This document shows, piece by piece, positions 19,860 to 33,000 of a stretch of 64,000 nucleotides of DNA (the stretch's first letter is position 1; each line of letters starts with the position of its first letter). The notes beneath the pieces were generated by a model, which was not told the DNA's origin, did no database searches, and saw only the letters and a program-made list of their open reading frames with translations. A program made the position numbers and the translations under genes. The stretch comes from Antedon mediterranea (taxonomy: Eukaryota; Echinodermata; Crinoidea; Comatulida; Antedonidae), in contig NC_092676.1 of the NCBI RefSeq assembly GCF_964355755.1, positions 15,048,288 through 15,112,287 on the forward strand, read 5' to 3'.

Positions 19860-22800
19860 ATATCCAATGAGCTATGCTCGACGCGATTATGAGATCATGT
19901 TCCGAATATGAGCACTGTTTCTATAATTTACAGTATGATTTATATATAATTTACACAGTGCTACGCAACATCATTGATTTATATATATATATATATATAT
20001 ATAAGAAGTTCATGTAAACACTTGTTTGTAAAAAATGCATGTAATTATGATGATGCAAAGTTGCCCCATTGATGCTTTCATTGTGGCAATATAGCTATTA
20101 CTAAACAATCTTTTAAACAAAGTATTGAAACATAATAATCAAGCTATATATCAATTCTGTCGTGTTCTGCATATATGAAGGGTTTATTTGCACATATCTG
20201 TGATTTTACCCACATTTCAATTCCGGTTTTAATTAAAAATGAAACAAAAATCATTCTTTTAATATGTAATTCATAAATATTCCTTTTCATAATTAATCGG
20301 AAATATGGATGTACTGTAGCAATGTTAAAAGTAAAACAACGTATTGCAATTTCTTATTGAAAATTGAAAGAAACAATTATGATGTAACTTAGTAATGTCA
20401 ATTAATGATGTAGAGAACATGCACCTCATCATTGTGTCATTGACTATTTACCATCTGGACTGATATCAAATTGATTGTTTAATTAAGTACAAAAAGCATA
20501 TGCCTGTAATAATAATTTGTTGTCTGCTAATCAACAAGCTAGCTAGCTAATAGTGGATTATTGTGTATAGGGCCAACATAATCAAATCATTGCATATTGT
20601 TATTCCATCCCAAATTAAACATTTGTCCAGTAATTCTACATTTCTGTATAATATAATAATAATCATACATTTTATTATTCATGTGTTTAAACTGAAACTC
20701 ACATCTTTTACGTTTTTACTCACTCACACACACACTGACGACAGTCGTTGGTACAACTTACTACCATTTTAGCACTCTTATAAACTGTTATATTATGTAT
20801 AACAACAATCAATGTACACAATCCATATTTTATTGGAAACAGGGGGGGGGGAGGGGTACAATACTATATTCCAAGTATTCTAATAAGTATTACCTTTAAA
20901 ATTAAATATTGCATAATGCCAGTTTGAACAAATACTGCAGTAGAATGTAATTTAATTGTCAAGAGGATAAGTTACACTTTTTTGGGTTAAAAGATTTATA
21001 CAGTATTTTAATTTAAATTGTCTTTATAGCCTAAAATATGTGAAAAACATAAAAGAGATGTAGTATATCTTACAAACTAAACAGCACCCATTGAGATGCT
21101 ACAGTATTTCGTATGATAAAGGTATAGCATAAGTGGGATGAAAAACCACACATTGAATGCAATATTTCAGAACAATTTGCAATCCTGTTTCTAACAAAAC
21201 CTAATCAAAATCTAGTTTGTACTATAATGTTGTATTGCAATATGTGTTGCCGCCAGTGTGTATTGCACAATGGTTACCGTTTGCAGCTACAAACAATAAT
21301 CATTAATAGAAGAAGTTATTAAGTATATTTTCATAAAGAAAAATAAATACACATTGCATTAGTATACTGTACTTGAGTAGGATAACTTATATTTGTGTTT
21401 CATTCCAGTTTCACAGATAAAATTAATAACAAGTTATGCAACTAGATAAATTATGTTATTTTTTCAAGATTATTTCAGTAAATAATATTTGAAAGAATAT
21501 TAATAACAAAATAAAATAAAATGCAGTTTAGTTCATAATATACTGCACTGAGCATTCAATTATTTAGAATGTATGATTATACATTTGTTACCATCTTAAA
21601 CATTTTATCAGCATATTTTTGTACAATAAAGGAAAATCAATTACATAAAAAACTGAAATTATGGGAAAATAACATGTATTATTGTTATAAACTAATCATG
21701 TATTTCAATGAACAGTATCTTAATAGGTTTTCTTAATTAAAACCAAGTTCAATCATCATTATAATAACACAAAGAGTGGGTAACAATCAAATTTTAAGCA
21801 TTATTTAAGATAATTTTGAATATGGTGAAAAATAGGTTAAATAAAAATATGGTACAGCTGAACCACTATGGTACATAACAAACCATTGAATAGGCAAGTA
21901 CATGTAATATAGTATAACAGTACCTACAATGATCTTTGTCATTTAATTGGAGGATTGTTGGTCAAATGATATTTAATAAATAATCTATGAAGCATCAAAA
22001 TTGCATTTTTCACTACATGCATGCAAGTGCAAATTTGTATTATGCATGTTCATTCTTGTTATTTGTGAACGCAATCTTTGACACGACCAAAAAAGCAGAC
22101 CCATGGACTAAAGGTTAGAGAGACAAATTTGGCAGACATAGAAACCCTGTATATGGCACAGAACTCAATCTGTTTTTGAGCGGATTTTAGAGGTTTAGAC
22201 ATTGAAGAAAAATTGAAACGTTGATGAATGCAATTCGATATGGGCTTAACCAATATAATGGGCTTAACAAATTATAAATCTAGTTAAGGTATTCAAAGGG
22301 CAACAACATGGACCCAAATTGCCACGTCGATCTGAGTCCTAGTTGAAGAATTAGTCTTGTACAAGGCATTAAAAGGAGCTAAAAGGATAAATTATAATTT
22401 CCAAAAGTTGAATCAAATGATACTATTGCTATAATAATAATAAATGGGGCTTATATAGCGCATTATGCAAAGCCTCAAAGCACTGAACAAAAAAAGTTTA
22501 AAAGGTGAGTTTTCAGATTCCCAAGATAAATTGATTCCATGTGAATTCATTAGACTCTTCTACAATTTTTATCTTGTTTGTGTTTGACAGTTAAACATTT
22601 AAAAAAGTAAACTGGAACTAAATTGTCAAGAGGACAGAAGAGGAGAGCAGAAAGGAGATAATTTTTTAATGTACCCTCCAATCAAATGACAAAACAATCT
22701 ACGTAATGCAATGACAAAAATATTTCATTTGATGAAAGATGAAATGTTCTATTTTCACAATATTAAATATTTGTACCATTACACTTTAAACAGTTATTCT

Positions 22801-23270
22801 TTGTACTGTCTTGTTTGCAAATAAAGAGGTCTCATTAAAATATGGTATATTCTTCATGTTTATGTATATTTGTTTGACTAAATTGTTTTATTATTCAGTG
22901 GCTACACTGAACTTGGTATTATTACAATCATGAGTAAAATACAAGACAAACATTAATGCTTTTGACATTTTGAACAAAATTAATAACTTTAATTTCATTT
23001 ATTTATTCATTAACTTAAATTCTTAGGATCTGCTAACTTTATAATTGATTATTAGCATACAATTGTTTTATTTATTGTAATTAGTTCACAGGTATAACTT
23101 GTTATTAAGTTTGTTAATATCTACTTATACTTAAGGTCAGTTTTTGATCAAATCATCCATTTTCACAGATCTGTGAAGACAAAAATACAAATTTGTTACA
23201 TGGACCATTAAAATGATCAGTCTAAATGTAAATTTTGAACGTATATTTAATGATGTAAAATAAGAAGCAG
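19860..23270. other. Intergenic, no gene seen
   Basis: AT-rich sequence between the p47 upstream repeat cluster and the CNOT4 3' side. It holds short (TA)n runs, a G9 run near 20845, MITE fragments at about 21925-21990 and 22680-22830, and a TATAGCGC-type repeat at 22441-22520. The open frames here are short and have no homology I recognise. Confidence 0.5.
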
Positions 23271-23284
23271 AATACAGTGTACTA

Positions 23285-23495
23285 TCACCTATTGATTAGT
23301 GTACCGAATACCTTGCTTCCATGAATGAGAATTACGATAGTGGAAAACATAATCCATAGTGCTATGGCAAGAGGTTGGAGGCTTACTCGCTCCATGGTTC
23401 TGGTGGTAGAATGAGTCTTAAAAATAAGTACTACAAACTGTAGGTCCAGTGTACGTATGTTTATGTGCACTTTCAAAGAACCTAGTACAGTACAT
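23285..23495 (-). repeat. Inverted repeat arm 1 (dispersed element)
   Basis: Read on the minus strand, it shares TGTACTAGGTTCTT, AAGTGCACAT, TACACTGGAC, CAGAACCATG and GAGCGAGT/CGAGCG-type words in the same order as 23634-23840 on the plus strand. The two copies face each other about 140 bp apart. Confidence 0.65.
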
Positions 23496-23633
23496 TTTTT
23501 TTTTCACCATGTCAATTTTCTCGTTTGTATAATAGTTGAACTTTGAATTTGATATTTATTTACACAGGGCCCAGTTATGATCGGTGGTTGTATGTAGTAC
23601 TAGTACACCGGGGTAACCCCCTACTCGTCTTGA

Positions 23634-23840
23634 AAAATGTACTAGGTTCTTCAAAGTGCACATGAGCTAAATGTGTACACTGGACAGTTTATAGTCCTTA
23701 TCTGAGAAGACTTGTTCTACCAACAGAACCATGAAGCGAGCGAGCCTCAAACCTTTGCCGATATTAAGGCTACGTAATTACGGTTCCGCTGTCTTAACCA
23801 CTCGACCACTCACTCATTTCATATTATTTATTCCGCCATT
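23634..23840 (+). repeat. Inverted repeat arm 2, ending in tRNA-like sequence
   Basis: This is a copy of the element at 23285-23495 in the opposite direction. It ends GTCTTAACCACTCGACCACT, which resembles the complement of tRNA A-box regions in tRNA-derived SINEs. It lies just downstream of the CNOT4 3' end. Confidence 0.6.
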
Positions 23841-24044
23841 ACCATCCACAGGCAAATTATCAAGAGGTTCTCTCTTTCTGTTGAAATTGTTAGCTATTCA
23901 TCTTCATGGTTTCTTATTTTAATGGGGAAAACAGAAATTGAAACTAACATTTAATTTTTTTTCCCATTTAATCCTTGTATTTGATTGTATCACATTACCA
24001 TATCATCAACCATCAACTATTCTGAGATATATGAACAAATTAAG

Positions 24045-27000
24045 TTAAAGCTTATCCAGTAGATACTTACGTCCTGTTACTGTGTGCTGCTTGCCATTTT
24101 TACTTGGTTTTACTTGTGTGTTGTGTCCTGCTGGTGTACTATGTGATACCCAGTTAGCACCTTAAAAATTGTATAAACATTTTAATTGTGCTTCTTTAAT
24201 ATAAAAACATTTTATCTATTTCAAAGCAATATAAATCATACAAAACCAATTTAGAGTATATAGAAAATGTACTTGTTACACTCACACCAGGGAAATGCTT
24301 CAATTATACAATTAACTATAAGAATTCAAGACGAAAATAGTCTAATGTAATAAATATACCATTTTGGCAAAAACTAATGGTAACAAAACTACCGGTTGAT
24401 GGCAGTATATTCCATAACTAGTGGTGCTGTGCATATAGGTCAACCAAAGCAATTTAATTGTTTTATAGCATCTTTCCCTCTACTTTCTATTTATAGAGTT
24501 AAAGATAAAGTGCCATACTACTAATTATTAAACGATATGGACATCAGTTTGGTTCATCACCTTATAAACCAAATAAAAAGAAAATTACCTTGTGAATTGA
24601 AATAGGTTGGGAAGAGATTATTAGCAATGGGACTGTCTGTTTCTGTTAATGTTTGTAGAGACTGCAACCAATGAGGTGGTTCTTCTGTTGATAAATCTGA
24701 AGATAACAATAACAGTAATTTATATAAATAACAATATGTATATCTATTTTTTTATATCTATCTTTTAATTTAAGAAAATGTTTATATTTAATGTACTGTC
24801 ATTCTTTGTTTTTTAAACCAGAATGTATAAATAAAAGAAGCTTGCTATATAACTACTTTTATTTAGTCTTGAACATGGTAACACCAACAACATTTTTAAA
24901 ATAATAATACTTACTATCTCTGTCATGATTATTTGGTACACTGGGAGGTGCTGCTATGCGAACTATTGCAGGATCTTGTGTTTTCCAAGAACCGGTACTA
25001 TTTTCTTTTGAAACCCAGTTACCTAACATAAAAATACTGTTGTTTAAAGATGCATTGTTCTCCAAAAATATTATAATAAGATTATTAAAATCAGACTTTG
25101 AATATGCCATTTTGCAATTTCAATAAATCTATTAACGTTACTAAATAAGACAGTTAAATTTAACCAAAAACACATTGTCTGACAGATAATTTCACTATTT
25201 TTTAATTGGGACAATATATTTTTAATTGTTGGCCCTGTAGGAATTTTCATACCAGTTGATTCCAAGGATGATTCATAATTTGCAGCACCAAAACTGATGT
25301 TAATATTGGGTAGTAATGCCCTAAAACCATCTTGCCAGCTTTTAAGATCAGATACATGGTTCTGTTGTCTGCTGTCAGCTGATTGACTATTGTGCTGCTG
25401 AGACTCATGAAATATATGATTTGAGAATCCTGGCAGTTGATGCTGTTGACCAAGGCCAGGGGGAGCTTGACTGTTATTTACTTGCTTTTGATTCATCTGC
25501 ATTAAACTCAATATTTTACTACCTCCACCTAATAGAAAACAGTAAGCATTGTTGATACATAAAGTGCTTCATAATGGCAATGCCCCCACTTTTGCCCTCT
25601 GGGCCTATTTCAAAACCAGTTGAAATTGTTTCTCCGCAATACAATAAAATAAAGTTGATAGCTTTGAGTTTTTGTGCTTCATAATGGCAATGCCCCCACT
25701 TTTGCCCTCTGGGCCTATTTCAAGAACTGTTGAAATTGTTTCTGCGCAATACAATAAAATAAAGTTAATAGTTTTGAGTTTTTGTTGAATTACAATGTTA
25801 AAATGACAATGTATATTTTTATGAATTAAAAATATAAAATATAAATCAATTTAAAGAATGAACAACATAGTATCTATAGATTGATCAGAGAATCTAGAAT
25901 TAAAATTTGATCATAATATGCATATAATCAAAGTACATGCCGGGCAATATATGTTTACAACAAAATATCTAAGTTTGTGTTATCTATTAGATTTTATAAA
26001 ACCTCATGTATAGCTTTGCTATTTAGTTCTTCACTCTGCTCTAATCTAACCTGTCAATTGTTTAATTCTAATAAAACTAATAAACATTCATAAATTAAAC
26101 AATATTACATTACTAACCTGGTGGATGTCTGCTGGGTATTGTGAAAGGACTATGATTTGATGGTTGGCTTCCAAAACCTGGTGGGGGTTGTGTTAAGCCT
26201 GGTGGCTTTTGTGGCTGATGCTTTAGTTGCATTTCTGTTGCAAGTAAATCGGCTAAACCCTTCTTAGATTCTTTAAATGGATCAAAGTCCAATTCATCTT
26301 CACTGTGATTATCTTCCTTTTCATTGAGAAAACCAAAAGCTTGCTGCCAATCTGTTGTTGAACTTCCTACCGGCAAAGAATCAGAACTCAATATGCCCTC
26401 ACTCCAATCTGTGAATTTACAAAATAAATTGAATTACTATATAAAACAATAAAACAAGCATACAGTATTTTAAATTATTTAGTATTTAGTTCTTCTGCAT
26501 TTTGTTGTTTATTTTTATGTTCATTTTTTCAATTTAAACACAGACTGTCCAACTCAAATGTAAAGATTGGTAAACTTTTTAGCTATGTGTATGGACAACT
26601 TTTTATTGATGATAAGTCTCAAATAATGATTTCAAAATTGTTTTCACTGTCTAAAGACATTTTTTTTAAATTACATATTTTGTTTTTTTTTATTTTTGAT
26701 TTATTACATTTGGAAATAGCATATTTCTAATATAATTCTATTGATCAATTAATTTCCAAGTTCCAATTCAAATTACATTTTACACATTCCGAGACATTTC
26801 TGCTTTTTAAAAAATTGATTATAATTTGAAAGTATCTAGTTTAACATACCTTGAGGAGCTATTGGATGTATACCTAAGGAGTTTGAAAGTGCTGGTGGCG
26901 GTTCAAGAGCTGGTGGTTGAGAAGGTGGTAAATTTGTCATCCGATGTAAATTTTTTGATGGCATGCCAGAGCTGGGACCAAAAAGACCATTCTCTGAGAA

Positions 27001-30000
27001 GAATGATGAAGTTGTTCTGGTTGATGTAAATGGAGATATAGTTTGTGGAGGTGATGGATTATCATTCAACAATTGACAATTATTTGTTGGCCTTGCTGAC
27101 ATCATGAATGATGGCAACTCATCTTGACCTGGTGATGAACCTTGCTGTTGTATATTTGTAGGTAACACTTCTATGTAATTATTATGTTCAACAGTCTCTG
27201 GACTAGTTTCTGTTGGTGAGAATCTTTCATTCTGCTTTATATCTCGTTGTAATGTAGGCCATGCTTCCTTTGAGTTTGTACTTGGAGGGTGTGTTGTTGC
27301 CAATGGTGGAGAGCTCGGCTTTGACCTATGGTATAGACGTATCAAATAACAATTACAAAAAGTTTACCAGAAGCTATAACCGCAATACTCCAGTTCTCAC
27401 TATATCATTGATATGAGAGGGTTTCCTTTAATATTTTTTATTTCGAGACATGCCTCCTCTAAAATGTAGCTGTAAGCAATGACTCTTAAAATATTTATTC
27501 ATTTCAAATGAATTATCCTCAGAATGAAAAGTAACCCCCACTTAAAAAATGTATTAGGGAAGCAAGAGATGTAGATATGAATCAGATGTTGTGACATCCA
27601 TTACCATAATCATATGACTATATGAATTTGAAAAATTGGATTTCCATCTCTTTTGATTATTCATGCCTGATAATCCTCAAAAGGAAAATATGTTCTTGCT
27701 CAGACTATAATCTTTCACAAGCCAAGCACAACCCTGATACTCTTCATATTTATGAGAAGCATACAACCATACTTTTCTTATCCTCATTAAAATTAAAAAT
27801 ATTTATGCATACTTGATTTAATATTACCTTGTTAAAGAAGAAGCTCTTGGTCTTTCTGAGGAAAATGACGCTGTTGTATTATTTGTTGAGGCCTGAGAAG
27901 GTACTGCACTATTTGATTGGTTAAACATATCATGAATCAATTTTTGCTCATATTCTTGATGTTTTCTGTAAGAAAAAAATTCTTAAATTCACAAAAAAAG
28001 CAACACAATGTTTAAAATAATGCATTGTAGCTTGGGTACTGGGGTGCACATGGGGTTTCTGGAGTAAAAATCATCAATGTTGTTAAATATAATTCAATAA
28101 TATTATGTCAAAAAGCAACAATTTGGATGAAGTTCTCAGTTTTGTCGCTGCATCTTTGCTTGACAAGTTTCAGTGCTATTTACAACTCTCTATAAAAGGT
28201 AAGAGTGCCATTTCTTCTCAGCATTTTTTCATCTCAGCCCCAATATAGGATGGGTATTCTCAAATCAATTTTATATAGGTCTAAGCCACAGTTAATTCTG
28301 TTGCTTCAGATATAACTGAACATCGTCCGGTGGATAAATTGCCATTTCAAACCTTCTGAACAACAAACAAATTCATCCACCCCAGATAGATTTTCTTGGT
28401 TCTTTTCTCAATGCGCAATACTTAAAGCAAAATATCATTTCTCTATGAAGAAAAAATAGAAATCTTTCATACACTGGAAATATTGTTTACATTCAGAAGA
28501 TTTGACACGTATCACAAAAAAAATGAATAATTATGAGTACCCCATTTGCATGTCCTCTTTTGTGAAACTTGCTGTTCCTTCACCTAATTCGTGTAAATAC
28601 ATACAATCCTAGAAAACACAAAATATAAATTGTTCACTCGTCAAGTAATTTACTACAGATTTCATGGTGACAAAAACAAAAGCTGTCTAGGTATGTTTTC
28701 CAAAAGACAAAATTGTTTGTTTGTTGACCTGACAGTCGTTGTAATCATTCAGTTATTTAACACGATAAACAAACAAAATATTAATAAATTTCACCATCAG
28801 CATAGAATTTTTTTTCTAATTGTAAGCTTCTGTCAAAATGTTGATTGATGAAATAAAGTTTCCACTCATAGCGGAGCGGTGGTTAGCATTAGCCCAGTTT
28901 AAAATCTTTATCTTCACCAATGCACTAGGATGGTTTTAGTAGCTGATAACAGTGCACAATGTCATCCTTCCAATTCCAGGCAAGGTTTAAAGATGTATTG
29001 TTCCCCAAAAACATGAAAAATGAAGATTAATAAAAAAAATTCAAAAAACTATACATTTATAAAAAAACAGGTTAAATCAAACCGAAAAACCCATTGACTT
29101 CCTTCCAGTCAATTTGAATATTTTTTGCTTTAATTTGACATTTTCAGGTTCAGTAAACGAAGGCCCTGATTGCATTTTAATATTTGCTATTAGTCAGATT
29201 GCATAAGAGTGATCTAAAAACTAGATAACTTTAAACTTTTGTTATAAATATAAAATAAACAGTTGTCTAAATATCTCCAAATTTGTTGTATTTTTCATTA
29301 TTATTTCTTGTTATCAAATTCATCTATCTACTTTTATCAAAATCAAAAGATTGTTTTTACCTGTTTGGGACAAGACATATTTTTTAAGAAATTACTACAA
29401 TATTTTGTAGTTCCAAGAGATGCCTTTAAAGTTCTTCCATCTACATGTACATTGTTAACTGCTTGTATTGCTCTCAATGCATCTTCTGCTTTTTGATACG
29501 TCACATAAGCGCTGGCACTTGGGCCCTTTCAGGAGGAAAGAGGAAAAATTAATTACAAAACATTTATCATAGCACAAATTTACTACACTACATTAACTAC
29601 TAACCAAAATAAATAGGATACTTTAAATTTTCAGATGTAAAACAAGATTTCTAATTGGCTGCCAACCTTCTACAGATGATGTATATTGTAGTAATATCTG
29701 TATATGTACATATTTTCTGAATTATAATTTGTTGTACATCTCTCTGAATAAAGTGGTGACTGCTAGAGTAAGAGATAATATTATTGGTATGAAAAAAACA
29801 TAAAGTGTGATAAAAAAAAAGTAATTCAAATTTACCCCTTGTCCAGCATATGCTGTATTTTGGTTGACGACAACTTTCATTATTTTACCGAATTTACCAA
29901 AATATTCTTGCTTTCTCAAAACCTTAAAATTTAAAAACACAATATAAATATTTATGTGTCTGGTAATATACAATTTTTATTTATTGTTTAGCTAAACCTA

Positions 30001-33000
30001 CAGTACCAAGAAATAGGAAATTGTTAGTAGAATATAAATACATTTATTATTAAAGAGAAATAATCATTTTGAAAAATATAGAGTTTATCATGGAGGTATT
30101 ACCTTTATGGTATATATTGAGTCATAATAACTTTTAATAGTCTTTATTTAATTCTGTACATTGTTTTGCTCTGTTCTTTCTTACAGTGAGGGTACTTTTT
30201 TCTCAGGATGTTAATACTATCTACAAATTATCATTTATTCTGAAGTATTCTGTTTCGGTTACTCTAGCTTAACAGGTACCGCCATAGGTACATACAGTAG
30301 GTATAAGGTAAACGGTGAATAGTTTGTCAGCTAGTATTCTGTTTCAGTTACTCTAGCTTAACAGGTACCGCCATAGGTACATACAGTAGGTATAAGGTAA
30401 ACTGTGAATAGTTTGTCAGCTAGTATTCTGTTTCAGTTACTCTAGCTTAACAGGTACCGCCATAGGTACATACAGTAGGTATAAGGTAAACGGTGAATAG
30501 TTTGTCAGCTAGTATTCTGTTTCAGTTACTCTAGCTTAACAGGTACCGCCATAGGTACATACAGTAGGTATAAGGTAAACTGTGAATAGTTTGTCAGCTA
30601 GTATTCTGTTTCAGTTACTCTAGCTTAACAGGTACCGCCATAGGTACATACAGTAGGTATAAGGTAAACTGTGAATTGTTTGTCAGCTAGTATTCTGTTT
30701 CAGTTACTCTAGCTTAACAGGTACCGCCATAGGTACATACAGTAGGTATAAGGTAAACTGTGAATAGTTTGTCAGCTATTGACGCTGTAGTCCAAAATGT
30801 GATCTAAGTGAAACTAACATCCTTTTGGTGACTGAAAGTGACATAGCTCTAGATATAAATACAATTTTAATTTTAAAAATCGGGTATGGACAAAAAGGCC
30901 ATTACTTCCTTTAGAAAACACATGGTTTACATGAATCTAACAAAGAACTAGATTTAATTTGTCACTATGACGAATTATAGGTTATATGCGTTGATTTAAA
31001 TAAAGATAATTGATTGATTTAAGATGTATTGATTGATTTATTTTCTCAGAATCTTTAGTTATTTATAATATATGATAGGATCTTGCTAACGCAAATACAA
31101 TAGCCGGTATCATAATCCGATCAAAGATCCTTCTGCGTATATAATGTCATAAACCACATTTGTGTTTTATCTAGATTTCATTATAAATCATGTGTATAAT
31201 CTTTACACTAAGAAATACAATTGAACAAACAATACGGATAATAAAAAAAAATCTTATTTTGTTTCGTTTCCCAAGGTGAGACTCGAACTCGATACCTTGA
31301 ATGCTACAGACACGAGCAAAGACCACCGAGCCATACACAACTGACTAAAAGTTATAGAAAGATTCCTCCGTGTATTTACTATGCAGCAACCACTTTGGTG
31401 CAGATAGATTATTACATACCGCAATGAATTATAATGTTTTACTATGATGACATCTTTAAAAATTTTTTTAAATGGTGCACTGTCAATATTTTAACTTTAA
31501 TATATATATATATATGAACTTCTTAAGGAAGAAAGTTAATGTTAAGTTTGTTATTTCGGCCTAAGAAAATTGTATAATTTGTATGATTGTCAAAATTTAT
31601 TTTTAAAAATTTAATATGCCATTAATGATGACTTAAGTTTTGTTCTCTTAATTTCAAAATAATTCATACATATGATACATAAACTTCAAGAAAATTAAAT
31701 AAAAAATAGGTGTTCCTGAGCATTCTAACGATATATATTAATTTTAAAATTTAGCATATTTTCACCATTTTGTTAACTTACACGTGCGTAGCCTGTCACT
31801 TTTGACGTGCTCGTATAACGCTGTTTCGCATTGAAAAGTGAATAAAATATGATATTATTAAAGAAATGTTATACAACAGTAATCGGACAAAAACAGTGCG
31901 CATTAACGTTTGACGTGCAGTGCGCGTGCAAAAATCTGCGCACTCATGGCAATTTTATAAACACTTAAAATTGCCTGAAGCGTACTCTAATTTCATCGAA
32001 AATAAATTCTGACAATTTTTAACATTTTAAGCACGCGTTATATGCGCTACGCACGTAATTGTATTGCCATATGATGAAATATGACCTGAAATTTATGAGT
32101 ACCAAATTTTGTTTAAAAGTGATTCATGCTTGTGAAGATATGATTACAAACGTGATTTCGTTAAATCGCGCGTAAACCGCGTAATTTTTGATTGCACACC
32201 GTGAAAACATAACCACATCGATTCCTGGCCATAAGGAATATACTCTGAATAATTGACTTAGCTGAAACATGATACCAAGATAATTCACGGACAAAATAGT
32301 GCTAAGGAAAGAATAAATAAATAAATAAATAAATAAAGATCCTGACAGAATCAAGAGGTTATATGCATATCATGCATATAACCTAATAATGCACTACATA
32401 CCTCATTATCAGCTAGTCTTGTTGAAAGACCAACAACAAATACTAGATTTTTCTGTACAACCCTAAGAAAGATGGTAAGTAAACAGCAATCATTGTAAAG
32501 AATGAAGTTAGAAGAACAAGTGTGAATGCATTCCAATTATGTATTAATAAGCCTATCCACTTTAAAACAAACCAACTTTATTGCCATTTAAGATGTGTGG
32601 AACATTCAAGCAAAAACAGTACCTGACACTAGCAAGATGTTTCCTATTCTCTGATACTTTTTGCCGTCTTTGATGATCTTTCAGCTTTTTTTCATTCTTT
32701 ATCCTTTGTAATCTATAATTAATGATAAGTATGTTTTCAAAGTACCGTATCCAAGTTAAAAGTGCATTTTTGGTTGTGAATTCTTATACTGTACTGTATA
32801 TGGAAGGTTGTTTCTTAACTTGGTAGAGCAGTATAAAAATGCTCTGTTGTCTAATGCTTTTTTGGTACAATGAGGTAATTTTGAGATTGAATACTGTACA
32901 TTTAGATTTAGAATGAGCATTTATTAAAAGAAAATAAAAATTAAGATAAAGACATTCATGTTTTTATCTCATCTGATATTTAAAGTTTTTATAAAAGTGA

